This document shows, piece by piece, positions 1 through 8,279 of a stretch of 25,283 nt of DNA. The stretch's first letter is position 1, and each line of letters starts with the position of its first letter. The stretch is from CAOJBM01 sp051872535. Its GTDB lineage: Bacteria; Bacillota_I; Bacilli_A; RF39; UBA660. The position numbers and the translations under genes are program-made. The DNA lies in contig JBJEDY010000071.1 of NCBI GenBank assembly GCA_051872535.1, forward strand, positions 1 through 25,283, given 5' to 3'. A model generated the notes under the pieces. That model saw nothing but the letters and a program-made list of their open reading frames with translations, searched no databases and was not told the origin of the DNA.

Positions 1-2
1 TA

Positions 3-536
3 AGTAGTACAAGTAGTGCATTAAATGATTTATATAATACAACAAATACAAAAATAACCAATTTTAAAACTACAATAGCGCAAGCAATAACAGATATGGG
101 TGTTACAACAGAAGAAGAATCTGATGCTGAAACAATGGCAAATAACATTAGAAAACTTAGCTCTTTTAATAATATTCCAGATGAAGCTATTATTGTTGAA
201 CTTAGAAATTCATATTACCAAAATTATATTACATTTAAAAATGGTTCTTTAAGCAATATATTTCCGATAGCTGCTAATCCAAAGTACTTAGAAACAGAAA
301 CTTTTAGAATATCAAGAGAGAAGTATGCAGATATGTCATATGGAGTAACAATAACAGCATTAAAAGATGGTAAGTATAAATATTATGTTGATGATCAATA
401 TGTTTTGAATGGAGGTTATGTTTCTAATAATTTTGAGTATATTGAAAAAGATTTCCGTGCAAACGATGTTATATTGGATATAAATGCTACAGACAAGAAC
501 CGTATTATAACAATTTACATTGAATTTTCTAATTGA
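3..536 (+). CDS. 3' part of a surface or tail-fibre-like protein (5' truncated by window edge)
   Basis: The reading frame is open from base 3 without a start, so the gene begins before the window; about 177 codons are visible up to a TGA stop. The first visible residues carry the segment SSALNDLY, then TTIAQAITDMGVTTEEES and ETMANNIRKL. This resembles the linker seen in many phage tail and bacterial surface proteins (an AI..KGV.T...ATF..MA..I pattern). The remaining ~120 residues look like an all-beta domain rich in Tyr, Asn and Asp. The ALNDLY segment recurs at the C-terminus of the short anchored protein at 12255-12512, suggesting a shared surface-protein architecture. The exact function is not recognised, and a host surface protein is as likely as a phage part. 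No other phage genes are in the window. Confidence 0.6.
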   Translation, partial: SSTSSALNDLYNTTNTKITNFKTTIAQAITDMGVTTEEESDAETMANNIRKLSSFNNIPDEAIIVELRNSYYQNYITFKNGSLSNIFPIAANPKYLETETFRISREKYADMSYGVTITALKDGKYKYYVDDQYVLNGGYVSNNFEYIEKDFRANDVILDINATDKNRIITIYIEFSN

Positions 537-560
537 TGTAAATATCTATTAGAATATATA

Positions 561-600
561 AAACCTTAATTAATGATTACAATCATTTTAAGGTTTTTAT
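561..600 (+). terminator. Rho-independent terminator after the surface-protein gene
   Basis: AAACCTTAA (561-569) pairs with TTAAGGTTT (588-596), with an inner AATGATT/AATCATT arm, followed by a short T-rich tail. It lies 24 nt after the TGA stop of the upstream gene. Confidence 0.75.
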
Positions 601-632
601 ATTCTTTATTTTTTAATACTATAAAAATATAG

Positions 633-660
633 TTGCTATTTTTAGAATGTCTGTTATAAT
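633..660 (+). promoter_or_regulatory. Promoter for the 689-2787 gene pair (extended -10)
   Basis: TGTTATAAT at 652-660 is a perfect extended -10. TTGCTA at 633-638 is a 4/6 match to the -35 box with 16 nt spacing. The next gene starts 29 nt downstream. Confidence 0.65.
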
Positions 661-688
661 ATGTAACGTATAAAAAAGGGGTTTTTTT

Positions 689-1141
689 ATGGATATGGTG
701 TTTCAAGAAATTCTTAAACGGGTTTTAATTGAAAGAGAAATAATTGAAAAGTTAATTGCGATTGATAATAAAAGGAATTATGTTAATATGACATTTACCG
801 AGTTTTATGATAATTTAAGTTTTGCTATCAAAAATGATAGTGGAAGAGTATCTTTATGTAATACACTTTTTATTACAGAAGGAAATCCATATTTGACTAT
901 TCATATTTTAAAAAGCTTGGTAAGTGATTATGAGTATGTAATCTATATCAATCAAGGTTTTGTTGCTTTAAATGAGTGGTTAGTGACAAGATATAAAAAA
1001 TTAATGAATAATAAAGTTAATGTTATTCTTGATATTGATGTTAATTATAATAAATATATTGGTAACAAAAAATATCAAGTTTTACCAATAGGGGAAAAAG
1101 AGTTTGTTGAACAAATTAAAAGTGATTTTGAGGGGGAATAG
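689..1141 (+). CDS. Hypothetical protein, 150 aa
   Basis: I do not recognise this family. The ATG at 689 follows an AAAAAAGGGG ribosome binding site. The protein is soluble-looking, with no signal peptide or membrane segment. It begins with a charged amphipathic helix (MDMVFQEILKRVLIEREIIE) and continues as alternating beta/alpha. Residues around TEGNPYLTIHILKSL and VIYINQGFVALNEWL faintly recall the Rossmann part of aldehyde dehydrogenases/ProA, but no catalytic Cys motif is present and I give this little weight. It lies 2 nt upstream of the next gene and shares its promoter, so the two products probably act together. Confidence 0.7.
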   Translation: MDMVFQEILKRVLIEREIIEKLIAIDNKRNYVNMTFTEFYDNLSFAIKNDSGRVSLCNTLFITEGNPYLTIHILKSLVSDYEYVIYINQGFVALNEWLVTRYKKLMNNKVNVILDIDVNYNKYIGNKKYQVLPIGEKEFVEQIKSDFEGE

Positions 1142-1143
1142 AA

Positions 1144-2787
1144 ATGATAGAAAGTAAAAATAAAACAAAGATAGAAAGTTTAATAGGTGGGTTAGAAGGA
1201 GTATTTTATCCAAAAATTAATTATCCAGGAACATATTATTTTCCTATTACTCTATTTTATGATAGTAGTTTAGCAAAAAATGGACTAAATGCAGCAGAAG
1301 TTTACTTTAATAATAAATATAATAGTTTAATACTTAATGTATTTAATGATGTTCTTCCGCCTATATCAGTGAAAAATTTATATATAAGATCGGAAATTGA
1401 TGAAGAAGGAAAAAGAATAATTAGTATTGATCCTGGTTTATATTTTATAGAATTAGCAAATAGAGAATTTAAATGTAATTTGTCTTATGAATTATTTAAA
1501 AATAAAGAAAAATTAGAACAAGAATATACAGAGGCTTTAAAAGATTTACGTAGAAGAACTCGAGAAATAATAAAAGGAATAAAAAGAATTGAAGATGATG
1601 AGCAAATATATGGAATATATACAGGCTCAATAGAGGTATATAAAAAGAATTTGAAAAATTATAAACCAAATAACAATAGGAAAAGTCTTATTCCTGTATT
1701 TAAAGAAGAAAAATTTTTAAATGATTTAGCTAGTATTTTAACTACTTCAATTCATGCTTTTAAATATTTAAATGAAGATTTGTCGAAATATCCTCTTAAT
1801 TTAGAAGAAGTAAGCAAGTGTATTAATTATGATGCGTTTTATTTAATGTTTGCTAATTTTTGTTTAAAAGAATGTAAGAAAAAGTTAAAAAATAATAATG
1901 AAATAAGTTATCTAGTATTATTTTTAAATCAGTACATAAATGTAGTTAATGAATTACAACAAAAAAATGGCGGTTATGATATTGAAGTATTATTTGCAGG
2001 AAATAATCCTAAGATAGTTGAGCATACTTTCTCTTATAAAAAGTTTTTAAATGATTATATAAAAGTAAAACACTTATTAGTAAATGATACATTAGATTAT
2101 TATGGTATGATAAATTCTAATGATGGAAATGACTATACCATAATAAATAATGTCCTTAAAGAAATAGAAAGATTAAAAGCTAAAAAAGAAGTTGAGGTAT
2201 TAGCTGCCAATTGGGATTTAATTCCAAAAGGAGAATTAAAAAAAGAACCATCTATAAAAATAAGGGAAACAATTGCAAATGAAAAAAGTATTTCGTCAAC
2301 ATATAAAATAGATGCTAATGAAACTTATGAAGCAACTCTAGAGTATTTAGATTATGAATATAAATTAAATGGAAAAGATAAATTCATTGGTTATAGAGGT
2401 TATATGTTCCGTAATGGTTATATTTTATTTGAACGAATTAAAATTGATAAAAATAATAAAGTATATCGAATTCCAGGAAATGCTACTTACTTAATGACTA
2501 TTGATAATTTTATAAAAATGTCTAAACTCAGTAAGCCTGAATTAATAAGTTATATAAAAGCAGGTAATACAGATGTTAGAAGAATATATCATAATCTAAG
2601 TTATAATAAAGAAGTGTTAGAAGTTCAGAATAAAGAACCATATTATAATGTGTCAGTTTATACAGATGGTATAATTGGTATTATAAGAAATCTAATAGAA
2701 ACTGGAGAATTAATTAAAGATCTGCCTAAAGATGAAGAAGTAAGTTTGAAATTAGAACATAAGCAACAGATTAAAGGTTTTTATTAA
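1144..2787 (+). CDS. Hypothetical protein, 547 aa, coupled to the preceding gene
   Basis: I do not recognise this family. It starts 2 nt after the previous stop with a GAGGGGG ribosome binding site inside the upstream coding end, so translation is probably coupled. The protein is hydrophilic and Lys/Asn/Tyr-rich, without signal peptide or clear membrane span. The first ~110 residues look like a beta-rich domain (YYFPITLFYDSS, LILNVFNDVLPP). Residues ~115-150 are a highly charged helix (KEKLEQEYTEALKDLRRRT), probably coiled coil. The middle is helical, and the C-terminal ~170 residues return to mixed beta with a YRGYMFRNGYILFERIKI segment. The stop codon lies inside the loop-proximal part of the terminator hairpin. 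Possible roles include a cytoplasmic scaffold or an enzyme of an undescribed family; nothing in the neighbours decides this. Confidence 0.7.
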   Translation: MIESKNKTKIESLIGGLEGVFYPKINYPGTYYFPITLFYDSSLAKNGLNAAEVYFNNKYNSLILNVFNDVLPPISVKNLYIRSEIDEEGKRIISIDPGLYFIELANREFKCNLSYELFKNKEKLEQEYTEALKDLRRRTREIIKGIKRIEDDEQIYGIYTGSIEVYKKNLKNYKPNNNRKSLIPVFKEEKFLNDLASILTTSIHAFKYLNEDLSKYPLNLEEVSKCINYDAFYLMFANFCLKECKKKLKNNNEISYLVLFLNQYINVVNELQQKNGGYDIEVLFAGNNPKIVEHTFSYKKFLNDYIKVKHLLVNDTLDYYGMINSNDGNDYTIINNVLKEIERLKAKKEVEVLAANWDLIPKGELKKEPSIKIRETIANEKSISSTYKIDANETYEATLEYLDYEYKLNGKDKFIGYRGYMFRNGYILFERIKIDKNNKVYRIPGNATYLMTIDNFIKMSKLSKPELISYIKAGNTDVRRIYHNLSYNKEVLEVQNKEPYYNVSVYTDGIIGIIRNLIETGELIKDLPKDEEVSLKLEHKQQIKGFY

Positions 2788-2798
2788 ACCTTTTTTTT
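2773..2798 (+). terminator. Terminator overlapping the 1144-2787 stop codon
   Basis: AAAGGTTT (2773-2780) pairs with AAACCTTT (2786-2793), followed by T's to 2798. The TAA stop (2785-2787) lies within the hairpin. The final T of the U-tract is also the T of the next promoter's TGn motif. Confidence 0.85.
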
Positions 2799-2806
2799 GT
2801 TATAAT
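2798..2806 (+). promoter_or_regulatory. Extended -10 promoter of polA fused to the upstream terminator
   Basis: TGTTATAAT at 2798-2806 is a consensus extended -10. No convincing -35 is visible because that space is the terminator hairpin. The polA ribosome binding site (AGGTGAGG) and ATG follow within 19 nt. Confidence 0.65.
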
Positions 2807-2824
2807 ACTTATAGGTGAGGTAGT

Positions 2825-5395
2825 ATGAAAAAAGTCATATTAGTAGATGGAAATAATTTAATGTTTAGAAGTTATTATGCTACTGCTTATTCGGGAAGTA
2901 TTATGAAAAATAGTAAAGGGATGCCAACAAATGCTTTATATGGTTTCGTCAGTATGATGAATAAGATTATTTTAGAAGAAAATCCTTCTTATATAGCTGT
3001 GGCATTTGATGTAGGTACAAATTTTCGTAAACAAAAATATCCAACTTATAAAGCTGGAAGAAGTGAAACTCCAGATGAACTTTTAAGACAAATGCCAATA
3101 GCAAGAGAAATTCTAGATGCTATGGGTATTAAACATTTTGAATTAGAACCATATGAAGCAGATGATATAATTGGAACTTTTGCTAAGTTAGCAGAATTAG
3201 ATCCGGAATTTGATGCAACTATTGTTAGCAGTGATAAAGATTTATTACAGTTGATAAGTGATCAAGTCGAAGTAAAATTATTAAAACAGAAAGGTCATAT
3301 TCGTTATAATCCAAAAACTTTTAAAGAAGATTGGGGAATAAATCCTATTGAAGTAATTGATTATAAAGCTCTAGCTGGAGATATGTCAGATAATATTCCT
3401 GGGGTAAAAGGTATAGGAGATAAAACAGCTTTGACCCTTTTAAAACAATACGGAACAATTGAAAATATTTATAATAATATCGATTCTATTAAAGGGAAAT
3501 TACAAGAAAAATTAATTAATGATAAAGAAAGTGCATTTATAAGTAAAGAAATAGCAACAATTTATAAAGATGTACCTCTTAATATAGATTTAGAAGATGT
3601 AAAATATGAAGGTCCTAATAATAGATTAGTAGAAATATATAAGGAGTTAGAGTTTTATTCTTTAGTAAAAAAATTAGAACTTGATGAAGAATCGATTCCT
3701 TATGACAATCGAGAATTAGAATTTAAACATTTATCTGATGTTAGTGAGTTAAAACTTGAGGATGAACTTGCATTTTATATTGAATGTAATAAATTTAATT
3801 ATCATGAAGCAGAAATAGTAGGTATGTCTATTGCTACTAAAGAAAATAATTATTTTATTGATAAAGATTTAATTAAAGATGTAATTCCTTTTTTAAAAGA
3901 TAAAATAATATATACTTTTGATTATAAAAAAGCTTGGGTACTTTTAAAAAATATGGGGTTGTCTATAGAAAAAATTAATTTTGATTTAATGATAGCAGCT
4001 TATTTACTAGATTATAATGTTAAAGATGATATTGCCTATTTGATGAATCAAGATGAAATTCCAGTAGATTTTTATGAACAATCATTAAAAAAAGGTTTTA
4101 ATGAAAAAGATATTGTTTGGAAATCAAAATATATTTTGGATAATCAATCTCGTTTTGTTAATGAATTAAAAAAAGAAGATATGTATGAATTATATACTGA
4201 GATAGAGCATCCTTTAATAGAAGTTCTTGCTTCGATGGAATATGAAGGTATAATTTGTGATAAATCTATTTTAGATGAAATGCAAAAAGAAATATTAAAT
4301 AAAATTTTAGTTGTTACAAAGGAAATTTATGAATTAGCAGGAGAAGAATTTAATGTAAGTAGTCCTGTGCAAATAGGAAAAATTTTATTTGATAAACTTG
4401 GTCTTCCTCATGGTAAAATGTATGCGCGAGGTTATAAAACAGATGTTAAAACATTACATAAATTAAAAGGAATGCATCCTATTATTGAAAAAATATTAGA
4501 ATATCGTAATTTAACCAAAATGAATAGCACATATTTAGAAGGGTTAAGTAATTATATTCATAGTGATGGAAAGATTCATACAATTTACAAACAAAATTTT
4601 ACAAGAACAGGAAGGCTTTCTAGCGTTGAACCAAATTTACAAAATATTCCAGCAAGAGATGAAGAAGGTCGTAAGATAAGAAAGGCATTCTTTCCAAGTA
4701 ATGATTTATTATATAGTGCTGATTATTCACAAATTGAATTGCGTATTTTAGCTCATATAAGTGGTTCAAAAGAATTGCAAGATGCTTTTATAAATGGAAT
4801 AGATATTCATACAAAAGTTGCTGCTGATATTTATAATAAAGATATAAGTGAGGTAACTAAGTTTGAACGTAGTACAGCGAAGGCTGTAATATTTGGAATT
4901 GTTTATGGTATTAGCTCTTTTGGTTTGGGAGAAAACTTAGATATTAGTGCTAAGGAAGCTAGTGCATTTATTAATAAGTATTATGAGTTATATCCAGGTG
5001 TAAAAAATTATATGGATAATATAAAAAAAGAAGCTTATGATTGTGGATATGTTAGAACCTTATTTAAGAGAAAAAGGGTTATACCTGAACTTGCTAATAA
5101 GAATTATATGATTAGATTAAGTGGAGAAAGAATAGCACTTAATACACCAATTCAAGGAACTAGTGCTGATATTATTAAAAAAGCAATGGTAACTATTTAT
5201 CATAAGTTTAAAGAACAGAATATAAAAAGTAAAATGCTTTTGCAAGTACATGATGAATTAATAATTGATGTTGTAAAAGAAGAAAAAGATATTGTTCAAA
5301 GTATTGTAAAAGATGCAATGGAAAATGCAATTAAATTAGATGTACCAATTATTGTTAGTGCTGATTATGGTACAGATTGGTATGAAACAAAGTAA
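2825..5395 (+). CDS. polA: DNA polymerase I
   Basis: Repair and Okazaki-fragment-processing polymerase, 856 aa, full family length. The N-terminal 5'-3' exonuclease/flap domain (about 1-290) has D8, the EADD acidic cluster (111-114), SSDKDLLQL and the helix-hairpin-helix GDMSDNIPGVKGIGDKTA. The 3'-5' exonuclease-like domain (~310-460) has lost its metal ligands: the FDTET signature reads FYIEC and the following motif reads FDYKKAW. It is probably inactive, as known for Bacillus and Thermus PolA. The polymerase domain has FTRTGRLSSVEPNLQN, motif A DYSQIELR (D633), the O-helix R682-K686-F690-Y694 and motif C H809-D810-E811. The start is set by AGGTGAGG seven nt upstream. It heads a likely operon with the 5408 gene (12 nt gap) and mutM, a repair pairing also known in Bacillus. 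Confidence 0.98.
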   Translation: MKKVILVDGNNLMFRSYYATAYSGSIMKNSKGMPTNALYGFVSMMNKIILEENPSYIAVAFDVGTNFRKQKYPTYKAGRSETPDELLRQMPIAREILDAMGIKHFELEPYEADDIIGTFAKLAELDPEFDATIVSSDKDLLQLISDQVEVKLLKQKGHIRYNPKTFKEDWGINPIEVIDYKALAGDMSDNIPGVKGIGDKTALTLLKQYGTIENIYNNIDSIKGKLQEKLINDKESAFISKEIATIYKDVPLNIDLEDVKYEGPNNRLVEIYKELEFYSLVKKLELDEESIPYDNRELEFKHLSDVSELKLEDELAFYIECNKFNYHEAEIVGMSIATKENNYFIDKDLIKDVIPFLKDKIIYTFDYKKAWVLLKNMGLSIEKINFDLMIAAYLLDYNVKDDIAYLMNQDEIPVDFYEQSLKKGFNEKDIVWKSKYILDNQSRFVNELKKEDMYELYTEIEHPLIEVLASMEYEGIICDKSILDEMQKEILNKILVVTKEIYELAGEEFNVSSPVQIGKILFDKLGLPHGKMYARGYKTDVKTLHKLKGMHPIIEKILEYRNLTKMNSTYLEGLSNYIHSDGKIHTIYKQNFTRTGRLSSVEPNLQNIPARDEEGRKIRKAFFPSNDLLYSADYSQIELRILAHISGSKELQDAFINGIDIHTKVAADIYNKDISEVTKFERSTAKAVIFGIVYGISSFGLGENLDISAKEASAFINKYYELYPGVKNYMDNIKKEAYDCGYVRTLFKRKRVIPELANKNYMIRLSGERIALNTPIQGTSADIIKKAMVTIYHKFKEQNIKSKMLLQVHDELIIDVVKEEKDIVQSIVKDAMENAIKLDVPIIVSADYGTDWYETK

Positions 5396-5407
5396 AGGTG
5401 AGAAAAA

Positions 5408-6301
5408 ATGAGAATTTTAAGTAATAATACATTTATTAATGTTTTTTGTACAATGGTTAAATACCTTTTTGCATTATTATCTAATTCAATGTGTTTATTT
5501 AGTAATGCAATGTATGATGCAGGTACTATTTTAAAAGAAAGTGCAATTTATCGAAAAGTTTCTGAAAAGAAAAAGAAGAATATTCAAAGTATATGGAATG
5601 TAATTATTGGAATAATTATTTCAGTAATGGGAGCTTTAGTAATATTAAATGTCTTTAGTGTTACAGAGTACAAAGTCAAATGGTATGTTGTTTTAGTTAG
5701 CGTAATCTCATTTCTTTTAAGTAACTTAAGCAATAGTTTAAAATATGTGATTGGTTTTAATGATGAGAAAAAAGAAATTATTAATGTAAATCGTAACTTT
5801 AAATATAGTCTTTATTTTCCTCTAGTTGTTATAGTATGTTATATTGTAACTTTATTTAGCAAATATGTAAAAGTTTTAAAATATGCTGATTTATGTGGTG
5901 CGATAATTATTGCTGTTGCAACTATATTAATGGGTATTATGTATATTTATAATAATTTACATCATAAAGAAATAGTTGCTGATAAAGTGAGTGATATTTT
6001 TGAAAATGAACATTCAATTAAAAGAGTAAAAAATGAAATAGCAAGTTATGGTTATAGTAAAAAACTTACATATGATATAGAGTTTGCAAAAGATACACAA
6101 CCTATTAATCTGTATTCTAATTTAATATCATATTGTTATGAAGTGTTTAAAAGATATTCTGATATTGAAGTTATATCAATAATAAAAAGTACTTATGTCG
6201 AAAGAAAGATGGTGAATAAAAATGCCAGAAATAGCAGAAGTAGAAACAGTAAGAAGAACACTACAAAAAAGAATACTAAACAAAAAAATAAAAAACGTTA
6301 A
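5408..6301 (+). CDS. Degenerate cation-diffusion-facilitator (CDF)-like membrane protein
   Basis: A 297-aa integral membrane protein with about five hydrophobic spans (near residues 12-32, 64-85, 92-110, 136-156 and 164-185). The first span, VKYLFALLSNSMCLFSNAMYD, resembles the first helices of CDF/ZnT metal exporters, where SD.....D carries two metal ligands. Here the first ligand is Asn and only the second Asp remains. The last span, ADLCGAIIIAVATILMGI, also fits CDF helix 6. Residues ~195-268 fit the ferredoxin-like cytoplasmic CDF domain. The HxxxD ligands of helix 5 are not visible (NVNRNFKY instead). It may therefore be a non-transporting or altered-specificity homologue. The start has an AGGTGAG site 12 nt after polA. 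The last 26 residues, rich in Lys, Arg and Asn, overlap mutM in another frame. Family assignment is by pattern and needs a profile search. Confidence 0.6.
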   Translation: MRILSNNTFINVFCTMVKYLFALLSNSMCLFSNAMYDAGTILKESAIYRKVSEKKKKNIQSIWNVIIGIIISVMGALVILNVFSVTEYKVKWYVVLVSVISFLLSNLSNSLKYVIGFNDEKKEIINVNRNFKYSLYFPLVVIVCYIVTLFSKYVKVLKYADLCGAIIIAVATILMGIMYIYNNLHHKEIVADKVSDIFENEHSIKRVKNEIASYGYSKKLTYDIEFAKDTQPINLYSNLISYCYEVFKRYSDIEVISIIKSTYVERKMVNKNARNSRSRNSKKNTTKKNTKQKNKKR

Positions 6302-7040
6302 TGTTTTATATGAAAAAATGATAGAATCAAATTTATCGGTTTTTAAGACAAAATTAATAGGATTAGAATTTAAAGATATTCTACGTAAAGGTAAATGGTT
6401 AATCTTTGATTTAGGGGATTATTATTTAACTAGTCATTTACGTATGGAAGGAAAGTATTTTATCAAAAGTAGTGATGAAAAAATTGAAAAACATGAACAT
6501 ATTATTTTTTCGTTTGTTGATGGAACAGATTTAAGATATCACGATACAAGAAAATTTGGGAAAATGTGCTTAATTAAAAAAGAAGATATAAATGATTATG
6601 AGCCAATAAAAAAACAGGGCTATGAACCTGGTAGTAAAGAATTAACAAATGATTATTTGTATCAAAGTTTTAAAGATAAGAATATTCCAATGAAAACACT
6701 TTTACTAGATCAAACTATAATATCTGGGTTAGGGAATATTTATGCTGATGAAGTTTTATTTGCATCAGGTATTAATCCCCTTAAAAAAGGTAAAGAGTTA
6801 AACATAAAAGAATGTGAAAAAATAGTTAAGTCATCGAAAGAAATAATAGCAGAAGCAATTTCGAAAGGTGGAACAACAATTAGAAGTTATACTTCTTCTT
6901 TAGGAGTAACAGGATCATTTCAACAAAGTTTAAAAGTACATAAAAGAGAAGGGGAAAAATGTTATAATTGTGGAACAATTATTGAACGAATAAAAGTTGG
7001 TGGAAGAAGTACTTATTTTTGTCCGAAGTGTCAAAGCTAA
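6222..7040 (+). CDS. mutM: Formamidopyrimidine-DNA glycosylase (Fpg/MutM)
   Basis: Base-excision-repair glycosylase/AP lyase for 8-oxoguanine and FaPy lesions, 272 aa, full length. The N-terminus MPEIAEVETV supplies the catalytic proline (after Met removal) and glutamate. The catalytic lysine is K58 in LRKGKWLIF. The helix-two-turn-helix region contains LLLDQTIISGLGNIYADE. The C-terminal zinc finger is C-x2-C-x16-C-x2-C, with the DNA-contacting arginine in VGGRSTYFC. The ATG is chosen because the Pro-Glu N-terminus must follow Met directly; GGTGA lies 6 nt upstream. The start lies 80 nt inside the preceding gene, which implies translational coupling in the polA operon. Confidence 0.98.
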   Translation: MPEIAEVETVRRTLQKRILNKKIKNVNVLYEKMIESNLSVFKTKLIGLEFKDILRKGKWLIFDLGDYYLTSHLRMEGKYFIKSSDEKIEKHEHIIFSFVDGTDLRYHDTRKFGKMCLIKKEDINDYEPIKKQGYEPGSKELTNDYLYQSFKDKNIPMKTLLLDQTIISGLGNIYADEVLFASGINPLKKGKELNIKECEKIVKSSKEIIAEAISKGGTTIRSYTSSLGVTGSFQQSLKVHKREGEKCYNCGTIIERIKVGGRSTYFCPKCQS

Positions 7041-7066
7041 TAATATTGTTATTATTAGTTTTTTTT
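7037..7066 (+). terminator. Terminator overlapping the mutM stop codon
   Basis: CTAATAAT (7037-7044) pairs with ATTATTAG (7051-7058), followed by eight T's. The TAA stop at 7038-7040 is inside the stem. It ends the polA operon just before the convergent tmcAL gene. Confidence 0.88.
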
Positions 7067-7076
7067 AATTAAATAA

Positions 7077-8186
7077 TTAGTACTTTACTGGTTTTTGCTT
7101 TATTTCAAATTGATAACAATTAGTATTACATAATAAATCATATATAGAGGACGCAATAAGTTCATATTTATAAACAAGGGATTCGCGATTGATTGTAATA
7201 GGAATGCTCATTTCTTTTTTGATACTATTTAAATATTTTCTTCCTTGTTTATTAAAACCTAATACTTTGATGTAATCTAATTCTGAAACTTCATTATCTT
7301 CTTTAGTTAGACCAATAAGAATATGAATTAACATACGATTAATTTTATTATATGTATATCTTTTTGTTTTCGTGTTTTCAATTAATTCTTCTATGGAATT
7401 GCTTATTAAAATAGCTTTTTTTAATCTATTTTCGATTCCTTCATCAACAGTTAGATAAATACTTAAGTCTTTACTTGTTAGTATTTTGTATTTTAATAAT
7501 TCAAAATAAGATTTAGGTCTTTTAATACTTTTTAATGATAAAGTAGGTAAATAGTTCCGAATATTTTCCTTATTTTTAAGCTTTTCACGAATATTTGATG
7601 CACTTACAATTGATTCAGTGCTATTTTTATCGTGATAGGAACTTGTTCTTTTGATTGTTTCAGGAATAATATTAGAATTAGTTATTTTTAAAGCTTTAAT
7701 ATAAGAGATACCTAATAAATCATTGGGCTTATTAAAATCTTCTTTGATGTTTAAAGATTTAGCTAAAGCTGTTGGATAATTGTAACCTGATTCTAAATTT
7801 TTTTTCATTAAGATTTCATAATCTGGATCATATAATTGAATAGATGCTATTTTATCTAAAAGTTCAATATTATTGGATTCACTACCAAATATTAGTTTGT
7901 CGACATGTAAAGCATTTAATATTTTTATAGCATTAAGAGCAAAAATATCTGCTGCTTGAGAACCGAATAAGAAAGGAAGTTCAATAACTATATCAACGTT
8001 ATTTTTTAATGCTATTTTAGTTTTATCTTCTTTGGTTAAAAGACTTATTTCGCCACGTTCTAAGAAATATCCGTTAAGAACTAAAATAATTAAAGAGTCA
8101 GGGTATAATTCTTTAATTTTATTAATATGATATAAATGCCCATTATGAAATGGATTGTATTCAGCTATAATACCAATAGTAGTCAT
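7077..8186 (-). CDS. tmcAL: tRNA(Met) cytidine acetate ligase (TmcAL/YlbM family)
   Basis: ATP- and acetate-dependent enzyme that forms N4-acetylcytidine at the wobble position of elongator tRNA-Met; 369 aa, slightly shorter than Bacillus YlbM (around 400). The nucleotidyltransferase (HIGH-like) motif is NPFHNGH at residues 11-17, followed by FLERGEISLLTKEDK and the conserved block ELPFLFGSQAADIFA. Other family marks are GISYIKALK, KRTSSYHD and SASNIREKL. The start ATG has an AGGTGAAAC ribosome binding site on the minus strand. It is divergent from the DUF177-rpmF pair, and ylbM-ylbN-rpmF is also a neighbourhood in Bacillus, which supports the assignment. It is one of only two minus-strand genes. 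Confidence 0.93.
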   Translation of the reverse strand: MTTIGIIAEYNPFHNGHLYHINKIKELYPDSLIILVLNGYFLERGEISLLTKEDKTKIALKNNVDIVIELPFLFGSQAADIFALNAIKILNALHVDKLIFGSESNNIELLDKIASIQLYDPDYEILMKKNLESGYNYPTALAKSLNIKEDFNKPNDLLGISYIKALKITNSNIIPETIKRTSSYHDKNSTESIVSASNIREKLKNKENIRNYLPTLSLKSIKRPKSYFELLKYKILTSKDLSIYLTVDEGIENRLKKAILISNSIEELIENTKTKRYTYNKINRMLIHILIGLTKEDNEVSELDYIKVLGFNKQGRKYLNSIKKEMSIPITINRESLVYKYELIASSIYDLLCNTNCYQFEIKQKPVKY

Positions 8187-8227
8187 AGTTTCACCTCTAG
8201 ATTATTTTATCATAATTAATTAATTTG

Positions 8228-8256
8228 TTGTTATTTTCCTTAAAATAAGGTATAAT
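8228..8256 (+). promoter_or_regulatory. Promoter of the DUF177-rpmF operon
   Basis: TTGTTA (8228-8233), 17 nt spacer, TATAAT (8251-8256). The first gene starts 24 nt downstream. The opposite tmcAL promoter must lie in the same 93-nt gap; only a weak TATGAT (minus strand, 8209-8214) is visible for it. Confidence 0.65.
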
Positions 8257-8279
8257 TAAACCGCTAGTGGGTGATGTAA

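Noticed and set aside
3..536. Prophage tail region at the window start
   Set aside because: Only the linker motif resembles tail proteins; no other phage gene is present and the same motif occurs in the anchored protein at 12255.
689..1141. Aldehyde dehydrogenase/ProA relationship of the 150-aa protein
   Set aside because: Only a faint resemblance around TEGNPYLTIHILKSL; no catalytic cysteine or NAD motif, so no name was given.
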